Positions 1-5,398 of a stretch of 8,059 bases of DNA are shown here, piece by piece (within the stretch, counting starts at the first letter, position 1; each line of letters begins with the position of its first letter). The notes under the pieces were generated by a model. That model was not told where the DNA came from, did no database searches, and saw nothing but the letters and a program-made list of their open reading frames with translations. The DNA is taken from positions 1-8,059 of the forward strand of contig CAYZLR010000126.1 of assembly GCA_964479275.1 (NCBI GenBank), given 5' to 3'. A program made the position numbers and the translations under genes. Origin of the DNA: CALLPQ01 sp964479275. Its GTDB lineage: Bacteria; Pseudomonadota; Alphaproteobacteria; Caulobacterales; Parvularculaceae.

Positions 1-1
1 T

Positions 2-82
2 GCAGAAACCGAGAAATCAGCGCCGCATGCCTCGCAACAGGCAAGCACGACTGAGTCCAAACCAACTGAACATAGTTTGTAG
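2..82 (+). CDS. Possible C-terminal tail of an upstream gene (partial)
   Basis: A frame open from the left edge ends with TAG at 80-82. The 26 visible residues are hydrophilic and rich in Ser, Thr, Glu and Gln, as in a disordered protein tail. A strong hairpin starts 12 bases after the stop, which is a plausible place for the end of a transcription unit. Frame 3 is also open, to TAA at 87-89, so the choice of frame is uncertain. Twenty-six codons without a stop can occur by chance. No function can be assigned. Confidence 0.25.
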   Translation, partial: AETEKSAPHASQQASTTESKPTEHSL

Positions 83-93
83 GTTATAACGTG

Positions 94-126
94 TACCGCT
101 CCCCGCATTAATTGTGGGGAGCGGTA
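94..126 (+). terminator. Strong hairpin upstream of the recombinase unit
   Basis: Positions 94-107 pair with 113-126 to make a 14-bp stem (13 Watson-Crick pairs and one G-T at 105/115) closed by the 5-base loop TTAAT. The outer 11 pairs are perfect and G+C-rich. The stem sits between the possible end of an upstream gene and the 74-residue ORF. Only a short T stretch follows (131-133), so intrinsic termination would be weak on this strand. The hairpin could instead be an operator, an RNA-processing site or an RNA element in the leader of the recombinase unit. Confidence 0.5.
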
Positions 127-139
127 TGCATTTCATGAC

Positions 140-364
140 ATGGAGGCGCATATTGATGGACCAACCACTGAGAACCGCGAAGAAATTTCCGCACTAATAG
201 ATTTTGACGATATCACACAAGAACAAGCTGACGAATTTCTAGCCCTTCTCTGGGATATTGCGTGTAGCGCAACCCTTATCCATTTCGGTCTGAGCCCCAT
301 TCAATCAATCGTGGGAAAAAGGCAAGCTTTAACTACCGATGAAGAAAAAATATCGGTACAATGA
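140..364 (+). CDS. Small recombinase-linked protein of unknown function
   Basis: A 74-residue acidic protein ending one base before the longest frame of the serine recombinase (stop TGA at 362-364, first recombinase ATG at 365), so the two are very likely co-transcribed. The N-terminal third is charged and probably flexible. The middle (residues about 20-58) has an acidic stretch, DFDDITQEQADEF, followed by a hydrophobic helix LLWDIACSATLIHFGL and then SPIQSI. No signal peptide or DNA-binding motif is obvious. I recall small proteins of similar pattern beside alphaproteobacterial recombinases but cannot verify homology here. The start is uncertain: ATG at 140 has no Shine-Dalgarno sequence, and the GGAGG at 142-146 lies inside the ORF. 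A role as recombination directionality or accessory factor is speculation from position only. Confidence 0.55.
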   Translation: MEAHIDGPTTENREEISALIDFDDITQEQADEFLALLWDIACSATLIHFGLSPIQSIVGKRQALTTDEEKISVQ

Positions 365-385
365 ATGAATACTAACACCATCAGA

Positions 386-392
386 AAGGAGG
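386..392 (+). promoter_or_regulatory. Ribosome binding site that decides the recombinase start
   Basis: AAGGAGG at 386-392 is a full match to the anti-Shine-Dalgarno core. It lies 11 bases upstream of ATG at 404 and inside the longer reading that begins at 365. It argues that translation starts at 404, which also places the catalytic YVRIS motif at the expected distance from the N-terminus. Confidence 0.6.
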
Positions 393-403
393 ACATCGAT
401 ACG

Positions 404-2083
404 ATGACAGAACTCAAAAAGGCCGTTATTTACGTGCGTATATCCACTACAAAACAGGAGAAAAAAGGGTCAGGGCTTCTTTCGCAAGAAGTTGTATGCC
501 GTGACTATGCAGATCGCAAAAATTATGAAGTTGTTGATGTTTATAGCGACACGGAGACAGGAGGGAAAAGAGACCGTGATGGCATTGTCGCCATGCTGCG
601 CTTTTTGAAGAAAGCCTGTAAACATGAACCACACACCGTTATAATTGATGATTTGAACAGAATGGCGCGGGATGTCCGTGTCCACTTTGATTTAAGAGAT
701 GAAATTACCGCCACAGGCGCACTTCTAGATTGCCCAAAATGGAGATTTGGAGAGACTGCGCACGACAAATATGTGGAAACCGTTGTCGCCGCCGGCTCGC
801 AATATATGAGAGATCAAAATACTGAACAATCGCATGCTCGTAAAAAGGGGCGTGCTTTAGACGGATACTATCCATTCAACCGCGTTTATGGCTATAGCAT
901 GAAGCTTATCAAAGGCCGTGGGCATATGCTGGTGCGTGATGAACCATTGGCGTCGATCATTCAGGAAGCTTTGGAAGGGTACGCATCAGGCCGCTTCCAA
1001 TTAAAAGCGGAAGTAAAACGCTTCTTGGAAGAACATCCAGAGTTTCCGAAAAACCGATATGGCATTGTCACCAATGAGACAGTGAACCGTATCCTCAATC
1101 GTGTTCTCTATGCAGGCATGATCGAAGTGCCACAATATGGTGTGACGCTTCGTAAAGCCCAGCACGAAGGGCTGATCTCCTTTGAGACATTCCAAAAAAT
1201 ACAAGAGCGCATGCGTGAAGGCGCAAGAACACCAGCAAGGGCAGATATACAGGCAGAGTTTCCGTTGCGGGGGCAAGTGGTTTGCTCATCCTGTAATGGC
1301 AAGCTCACAGGAGGATATGCCCGGAGCAAGACAGGGAAGCGTCATGGCTATTATAATTGCTACAACAGGGAGTGCGATCAATTCCGTAAATCCATTCGCC
1401 AAAATGACCTTGAAAGTCAGTTTGAAGACCTTCTAACCCGCATGGTCCCCGCTGCAAGCACATACAAAGCGCTCAAAAAAATGCTTGAGATATTGTGGGA
1501 TCGCATCGGCAAACAATCCAAAGACCGCTGTAACGAATACCGTGCACAAATTCATTCCATCAATAAAAAAGTCGACGGTCTGCTTAATCGGGTCGCGGAA
1601 GAATCGAATGAAAAAGTTGTGGATGTCTGTCTGAAAAAGATCGGTGATCTGGAATCACAGAAGGTCATTTTGGAGGAAAAAGCCGAAAGAACAGGCGGTA
1701 AAAACCAGCCATTTTCAAAACTGTACGAACTCGCCTGCAGCTTCATCGAAAACCCGCTTAAACTCTGGGATACAGGGCAGTTAGAACACAAGCACGCCGT
1801 CCTAAAACTGGTGTTTTCAGCCCCACCCCAATATACCCGAAATCAGGGCTTTACGAACCCCAATTTATCATTGCCTTTCAAAGCTTTAAGTGGGTTAAAT
1901 GGTCAGTTAGGGCAAGATGGCGGACAGGAAGGGATTCGAACCCTCGAGACGGGACAAACCGCCTACTCCCTTAGCAGGGGAGCGCCTTCAGCCACTCGGC
2001 CACCTATCCATTCCCCAAAAACCATGAGTTTCATTGCTTTGCAAGGTTTTTTTATCCGATTAAAAAAAACTCTTATAATTTAA
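404..2083 (+). CDS. Large serine recombinase / site-specific integrase
   Basis: Large serine-family integrase that would catalyse excision and integration through a phosphoserine-DNA link. From ATG 404 it has 559 residues. Numbering from the alternative ATG at 365 (572 residues): catalytic resolvase domain about 18-160 with nucleophile Ser27 in YVRIS, and R99 and R102 in DDLNRMARD; recombinase domain about 165-295; zinc ribbon with C307, C310, C332 and C337; charged, coiled-coil-like segment about 390-440; then a C-terminal segment ending near LPFKALSGLNGQ (about 503-514). The residue usually Asp two before the second-motif Arg pair is Asn98, a variation seen in other family members. Codons after residue 518 read antisense through tRNA-Ser and then chromosome (1919-2083), so the last ~54 residues are probably host-derived. 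The preceding 74-residue ORF is likely in the same operon. No internal frameshift is seen, so the enzyme may be active. Confidence 0.9.
   Translation: MTELKKAVIYVRISTTKQEKKGSGLLSQEVVCRDYADRKNYEVVDVYSDTETGGKRDRDGIVAMLRFLKKACKHEPHTVIIDDLNRMARDVRVHFDLRDEITATGALLDCPKWRFGETAHDKYVETVVAAGSQYMRDQNTEQSHARKKGRALDGYYPFNRVYGYSMKLIKGRGHMLVRDEPLASIIQEALEGYASGRFQLKAEVKRFLEEHPEFPKNRYGIVTNETVNRILNRVLYAGMIEVPQYGVTLRKAQHEGLISFETFQKIQERMREGARTPARADIQAEFPLRGQVVCSSCNGKLTGGYARSKTGKRHGYYNCYNRECDQFRKSIRQNDLESQFEDLLTRMVPAASTYKALKKMLEILWDRIGKQSKDRCNEYRAQIHSINKKVDGLLNRVAEESNEKVVDVCLKKIGDLESQKVILEEKAERTGGKNQPFSKLYELACSFIENPLKLWDTGQLEHKHAVLKLVFSAPPQYTRNQGFTNPNLSLPFKALSGLNGQLGQDGGQEGIRTLETGQTAYSLSRGAPSATRPPIHSPKTMSFIALQGFFIRLKKTLII
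1905..1945. other. Probable attachment-site junction (att) at the tRNA-Ser 3' end
   Basis: Element and chromosome appear to meet here. The recombinase C-terminal coding segment ends against the CCA end of tRNA-Ser (1918-1920), and the tRNA T-arm dyad (AGGG and CCCT around TTCGAA) follows at 1930-1944. The tRNA is complete, so either the crossover lies outside it or the element carries a copy of its 3' part. Serine integrases need only a 2-bp identical core, so the exact crossover point cannot be read from one side. No second copy of the T-arm sequence occurs in the window. Confidence 0.4.
1918..2009 (-). tRNA. tRNA-Ser (GCU anticodon)
   Basis: Read on the minus strand, a complete class II tRNA of 92 bases including encoded CCA. 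The acceptor stem GGATAGG (2003-2009) pairs with CCTGTCC (1922-1928), followed by discriminator G and CCA (1918-1920). The anticodon stem CTCCC/GGGAG closes the 7-base loop CTGCTAA, giving anticodon GCT. A long variable arm typical of serine tRNAs and a T-arm with loop TTCGAAT are present. It decodes AGC and AGU codons. The 3' end abuts the integrated element, so the transcript's original downstream region is not preserved. There is no T-rich terminator on this strand within the ~60 bases beyond CCA. Confidence 0.95.
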
Positions 2084-2212
2084 GCCGCTGACCTATAGGA
2101 TTTTGCTCTATTGCAAACTTATAGCGCTTGTTTTAGTTGAACGCGCTTCTCACCAATTCAAATAAGGTGCTGATTATTATGAATTTTTCTCGCCGTCATT
2201 TTTAGAAAACCA

Positions 2213-2296
2213 TTATTCTTCAAGCCGCGCGATGATATCTTTCGCATTCTCTGAGTTACTGGAATATTCGAGAACTTGAAGGGTTAATCCTGTCAT
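2213..2296 (-). CDS. Possible 27-residue microprotein downstream of the transporter
   Basis: ATG at 2296 to TAA at 2213-2215 encodes MTGLTLQVLEYSSNSENAKD plus IIARLEE. The same frame is open upstream to TTG at 2329, giving 38 residues. The C-terminal half has an amphipathic, helix-like pattern (AKDIIARLEE). The ATG has no Shine-Dalgarno sequence; the TTG start has a weak AGGT a few bases upstream. It follows the CNT gene on the same strand by only 18-51 bases. It may be real, a remnant of an older gene, or chance, since 27 codons is short. Confidence 0.22.
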   Translation of the reverse strand: MTGLTLQVLEYSSNSENAKDIIARLEE

Positions 2297-2302
2297 AAGT
2301 AG

Positions 2303-2330
2303 CTTGCAATGCGATCTTCGAATTTGCAAG
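2303..2330 (-). terminator. Dyad downstream of the CNT gene (possible weak terminator)
   Basis: CTTGCAA (2303-2309) and TTGCAAG (2324-2330) form a perfect 7-bp inverted repeat around a 14-base loop that contains the palindrome TTCGAA. It lies about 18 bases past the transporter's stop. No T-tract follows on the minus strand, so it is a poor intrinsic terminator and may be an mRNA 3'-end stabiliser or a protein site. Confidence 0.3.
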
Positions 2331-2347
2331 AGAACCTAAATGAAAAC

Positions 2348-3616
2348 CTACAAACCTAACATCACTCCGGCCAGCGTCGCACTCATCAAGTTTGAAAGGC
2401 TCGCGGCCAATAATGCCCGCATGCCCATTATTGAAATCTCGCGCATGCGGTCAGGGATAAGTGCCCCCAGCCCACCAAGCAAAATGCCCGTAGATGACAA
2501 ATTCGCAAATCCACAGAGCGCAAAAGTAATGATGGCAACACTTCTTGGGTCAAGTGTATCCTGAATTTCTACGAGACTTAAATAGGCAACAAATTCATTC
2601 AAAACAATTTTTTCACCAAATAACGCACCTGCGACTTGAATATCTTGTGAGGGTACACCGATGATAAACATCAAGGGAGAAAACGCCCAACCTAACAATT
2701 TTTGAATCGTCATAGACTTCAAAGTTTCTGGGCATGTCACCCCAACATAGTCTGTCGCTGAGCAAACCGCATTCCCAACGCCGCCAAAAATACCGTTTAG
2801 TAAAGCTATCAAGGAAATAAATGCGACCAACATCGCGGCAATATTAATTGCCAAGCGCATACCATCACTGGCACCAACCGCCGCAGCCATGAAAATATTT
2901 GCATGAGCTGAACGCTCATTCGTAATCTCTTTTAGGGTAAGACCATCCGATTCTTCATTGGGATCATCAGGCATAATAATCTTTGCCATTAATAAACCAC
3001 CTGGTGCCGCCATGATACTGGCAGCCAACAAAAACTTTAGATCAACGCCCGCGAGTGAGAGCGCCGCTAAAATTGACCCTGCAACAGAGGCAAAACCGGA
3101 TACCATAATCGTAAATAATTGCGGTTTGGTGACCTTTTCTAGATATGGTTTAATCGCTAGAGGAGCTTCTGTTTGGCCCACAAAAATATTTGCGGCTGCA
3201 TTTACCGACTCAATGGGCCGTGTACCAATGACTGTTTGAAGCCCGCCGCCAATCCAGGCGACAATAAAAGGCATAACACGTAAATGATAAAGTACGGCCA
3301 TCAATGATGAGAAAAAAATGATAATCGGTAAAATCTGAAACGCAAAAATAATGCCGATTGAATTGCCAGAGAGTGGGCCAAACATAAAGCCCATACCTGC
3401 TTGAGAATATCCAAGCAGGGTTTGCACACTACCAGAGATTGATTCGATGACAGTTTTACCAATAGGCGTGAAAAGCACTAGTGCCGCGATGACAATTTGC
3501 AAAATGAACGCGCTAATCACAACCCGCAGATTGATGGCCCGTTTGTTTGTCGAGCATAAAAACGCAATCAACAACAAGACGAATGCACCAATAATGCCGA
3601 TAAAATTTCCAAACAT
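2348..3616 (-). CDS. CNT-family nucleoside transporter (NupC-like)
   Basis: Integral membrane permease of the concentrative nucleoside transporter family, which imports nucleosides with a cation gradient across the inner membrane. Numbering from the ATG at 3646 (432 residues): N-terminal hydrophobic helices about 14-60, then the family core with GQTEAP at 157-162, NEFVAY at 350-355 and GFANLSS at 379-385. These match the nucleoside- and Na+-binding hairpin motifs known from Vibrio cholerae CNT. The length is normal and no truncation is seen. I prefer ATG 3616 (MFGNFIG, 422 residues) because GAGGG lies 8 bases before it, whereas ATG 3646 has no clear ribosome site. The gene is 111 bases downstream of galK on the same strand, with no terminator seen between, so the two may share a transcript. 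Exact substrate (purine, pyrimidine or other) cannot be read from sequence alone. Confidence 0.93.
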   Translation of the reverse strand: MFGNFIGIIGAFVLLLIAFLCSTNKRAINLRVVISAFILQIVIAALVLFTPIGKTVIESISGSVQTLLGYSQAGMGFMFGPLSGNSIGIIFAFQILPIIIFFSSLMAVLYHLRVMPFIVAWIGGGLQTVIGTRPIESVNAAANIFVGQTEAPLAIKPYLEKVTKPQLFTIMVSGFASVAGSILAALSLAGVDLKFLLAASIMAAPGGLLMAKIIMPDDPNEESDGLTLKEITNERSAHANIFMAAAVGASDGMRLAINIAAMLVAFISLIALLNGIFGGVGNAVCSATDYVGVTCPETLKSMTIQKLLGWAFSPLMFIIGVPSQDIQVAGALFGEKIVLNEFVAYLSLVEIQDTLDPRSVAIITFALCGFANLSSTGILLGGLGALIPDRMREISIMGMRALLAASLSNLMSATLAGVMLGL

Positions 3617-3727
3617 AGCCAAAACCCTCAACTTTAAACATGCCATTTCTTAAGGCACTGATCTTAGATGCACTGTAAATCAGCTTCTAATATTAATTGA
3701 GAGTGTGCGTTATTTTTGAGAAATTAC

Positions 3728-4810
3728 CTAGCAGATTATTGTGATATCAGGAGAATTTTCACTCAATTTTTTTTCCCAAGCAACGCGTTTATCTTTTTCG
3801 ATGCACGCCACTATGCATCCGCCAAAGCCCCCTCCCGTCAAACGCGCGCCAACTGCGCCATAAGCCTTCGCTCCCTCAACCAATGCATCAATTTCTGGGG
3901 TCGAAGCCTCAAAATCATCTCTGTATGAGCTATGACTTTGGTTCATGAGTTGACCGAATTCTTCCATATCACCTGCATTTAGAACCTGAACTGCTTTCAC
4001 CACCCGGCGATGCTCGGTGACAGCATGACGGGCCCGCTTGCATTGATTTTCGGGTAAATCCTCAAGCCTAGCAAATTGCTCATCATTAATCGTACAAAGG
4101 GCGTCGACTCCAAGAGCATCACGAGCATGTTCACAATCAATGCGGCGCTCTTTATAACGCCCATCAGTCAGTTTTCTCGATATGCCGGAATGCACCACGG
4201 CAAAATCATGAGACTGCGATAAAGGCGCATGCTGATACTTCAAACTTGCAGTATCCAGTGCCAAAGCCATATTCTCTTGTCCAACCGAGACCGCCATTTG
4301 ATCCATAATTCCGCAAGGCACGCCCATATAATGATTTTCAATATACTGAGCCCCCAGCGCGATCTCAACATCATCTAAAGAAAGTAACTTCATCTCACGC
4401 AAGGATTTGAAAATACCCACGAGCATGGCCGCAGAAGAGGAAAGCCCGGACCCCGCAGGAATGGTTGAACGAAACGCTACGGCGACGGGCCCTATGGATT
4501 GAAAGGCATCTTGATCTGATCGTTTACGCGCCCATTGTAATGCACCTTTTGCATATCCCCACCAACTATCGGGATCCAAGGGCGCATCAGCCGCTTCGAC
4601 TGGCGCAGCACCATATCCTTCAGAATAGAATTGGTCTTCACCGGTTGGAGAGGGAGCAATAGCAACCTCAATCGCATTGTCGATAATCGTTGGGAGCACC
4701 ATTCCCCCATTATAATCGGTATGTTCGCCGATTAAATTGACCCTGCCCGGCGTTTTGTATTGCGCCGTTGGCCTAATACCAAAATGCTTTTCAAAAATCT
4801 GTGCAATCAT
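3728..4810 (-). CDS. galK: Galactokinase
   Basis: GHMP-superfamily kinase that phosphorylates alpha-D-galactose to galactose-1-phosphate with ATP, the first committed step of the Leloir pathway, in the cytosol. The 360 residues contain the galactokinase signature GRVNLIGEHTDYN at 22-34 (R23, E29, D32 contact sugar), the ATP loop PAGSGLSSSAA at 118-128, the catalytic Asp170 in GIMDQ, and the third GHMP motif LTGGGFGGC at 324-332. It is slightly shorter than the E. coli enzyme (382) but complete. ATG 4810 is preceded by AAAGG with good spacing. No galT, galE or galM is in the window, and the immediate partner is a CNT permease, so another GHMP sugar or nucleoside-related substrate cannot be excluded, although the signature is that of true galactokinases. 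Confidence 0.95.
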   Translation of the reverse strand: MIAQIFEKHFGIRPTAQYKTPGRVNLIGEHTDYNGGMVLPTIIDNAIEVAIAPSPTGEDQFYSEGYGAAPVEAADAPLDPDSWWGYAKGALQWARKRSDQDAFQSIGPVAVAFRSTIPAGSGLSSSAAMLVGIFKSLREMKLLSLDDVEIALGAQYIENHYMGVPCGIMDQMAVSVGQENMALALDTASLKYQHAPLSQSHDFAVVHSGISRKLTDGRYKERRIDCEHARDALGVDALCTINDEQFARLEDLPENQCKRARHAVTEHRRVVKAVQVLNAGDMEEFGQLMNQSHSSYRDDFEASTPEIDALVEGAKAYGAVGARLTGGGFGGCIVACIEKDKRVAWEKKLSENSPDITIIC

Positions 4811-4913
4811 TTTTTACCTTTCAGGCAGATCTCATTTTTAAAAGAGCCTGCGAGACGGGTTTGACCCCGCAAAAAATCGAAATCCAGCTTTAATAGAAAA
4901 ATCGGCAAAGAAA

Positions 4914-4956
4914 AACCCCGCCAAAACGCCGTCACGACATTTTTTAAAGCGGGGTT
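4914..4956 (-). terminator. Rho-independent terminator of the 98-residue gene
   Basis: On the minus strand AACCCCGC (complement of 4949-4956) pairs with GCGGGGTT (complement of 4914-4921) as a perfect 8-bp G+C-rich stem, followed at once by TTTCTTT. It starts 14 bases past the stop of the 98-residue gene and 103 bases before galK. The 27-base loop is long, but it can fold further (AAAA/TTTT and GTC/GAC pairs). It separates the small gene from galK, implying that galK has its own promoter in 4811-4913. Confidence 0.7.
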
Positions 4957-4970
4957 AATTTAGAACTGAG

Positions 4971-5267
4971 TTAAGCTCTGACAGCTTCAAAGTCAGCATT
5001 CCCAAAAGCGCCAAGCCCGACAGATCCGGTGATTTTATCGCCATCCAGCTTACCTTCAAAATTCAGCGTCATCGGCATTGGTGTGGTGATAGATGCCTCC
5101 CATGTCAGAGTATCACCTGCCACTTTACCATTGGCAATATCAACTGAATTGCCCATTTGTTCCATTTTTCCAGTAAGCGCATCACCATCGGCGCTCAAGT
5201 GTAACTTACCTTCCTGCTTACCCATTGGTGTATTCAGGCTCATATCCCATGTTCCATCAACTGACAT
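4971..5267 (-). CDS. Small internally duplicated beta-rich protein, unknown function
   Basis: A 98-residue soluble, acidic protein with no signal peptide or membrane segment. I recognise the pattern (GTWD, TPMG, DGDALTG, GxxxG/D, repeated) as one found in uncharacterised proteins of alphaproteobacteria and actinobacteria, sometimes near oxidoreductase or lipid genes, but cannot name a function. Residues 7-43 and 56-93 are an imperfect duplication: W7/W56, TPM 13-15/62-64, DGD 27-29/75-77, LTG 31-33 versus ITG 79-81, GN 39-40/89-90. The alternation of polar and hydrophobic residues suggests a small beta-sandwich or lipocalin-like barrel. Its start is well supported by AAGGAAA about 7 bases upstream. 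It is transcribed as a single gene, ends at a terminator, and is divergent from a short-chain dehydrogenase. Confidence 0.85.
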   Translation of the reverse strand: MSVDGTWDMSLNTPMGKQEGKLHLSADGDALTGKMEQMGNSVDIANGKVAGDTLTWEASITTPMPMTLNFEGKLDGDKITGSVGLGAFGNADFEAVRA

Positions 5268-5303
5268 TCAAATTTCCTTTCAGTGCAAAAATTGTCATTA
5301 TTG

Positions 5304-5334
5304 TTTATATGGCAAGGAAAGCGCTGGCAATCAA
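5304..5334 (-). promoter_or_regulatory. Candidate promoter of the 98-residue gene
   Basis: On the minus strand a TATAAA (-10, 5304-5309) follows a TTGATT (-35, 5329-5334) with a 19-base spacer, which is longer than the optimum of 17. The -10 ends about 36 bases before the start codon. Weak evidence, from consensus similarity only. Confidence 0.25.
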
Positions 5335-5343
5335 GGATTGCAG
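5324..5343. promoter_or_regulatory. Operator-like inverted repeat in the divergent spacer
   Basis: GCAATC (5327-5332) and GATTGC (5336-5341) are a perfect inverted repeat around AAG. With one bulged G the pairing extends to CTG/CAG at 5324-5326 and 5341-5343. It overlaps the candidate -35 box of the 98-residue gene and lies 56 bases before the dehydrogenase start, so a dimeric regulator bound here could affect both divergent genes. No regulator is identified. Confidence 0.35.
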
Positions 5344-5398
5344 ATAAACGACAGCGTTAACTGTATTAAATCAAAGGCCGTCAAATTTTGGGAACTAT

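Larger units (their letters stand above)
1..1920. mobile_element. Terminal part of an integrated element inserted at tRNA-Ser
   Basis: A large serine recombinase gene lies directly against the 3' end of an intact tRNA-Ser gene, the usual layout of a genomic island or prophage end. The recombinase frame continues without a stop across the tRNA boundary near position 1918, which suggests that DNA on the two sides was joined by integration. Left of the boundary are the recombinase, a 74-residue ORF, a strong hairpin and the tail of a possible further gene. Right of it are housekeeping-type genes. The opposite end of the element and the second attachment site are not in the window, so the size and cargo are unknown. 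An old, immobile remnant is also possible. Confidence 0.55.
2084..2347. other. Gene-poor spacer between tRNA-Ser and the transporter gene
   Basis: AT-rich stretch of 264 bases with no long coding frame. It should hold the tRNA-Ser promoter region (transcription leftward), but I could not pick a convincing -10/-35 pair. It also holds a dyad at 2303-2330 and a 27-codon minus-strand ORF at 2213-2296, both listed separately. The element junction is just to the left. Confidence 0.5.

Noticed and set aside
83..139. In-frame extension joining the left-edge tail to the 74-residue ORF (same frame, separated by one TAG at 80-82)
   Set aside because: The extension would run through the 14-bp hairpin and has no ATG, GTG or TTG start; one stop between two genes in the same frame is likely coincidence.
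1919..2083. A real conserved C-terminal domain of the recombinase
   Set aside because: The stretch is the antisense translation of a perfect tRNA-Ser gene and its flank; the sequence is constrained by the tRNA, not by protein function.
2010..2083. Promoter for tRNA-Ser
   Set aside because: TTGCAA near 2039-2044 on the minus strand could be a -35 box, but no acceptable -10 lies at the right distance, so no promoter is called.
2340..3653. Several plus-strand frames of 68-93 codons
   Set aside because: All are shadows of the CNT transporter gene on the minus strand, with low-complexity Ala/Ile/Asn-rich products.
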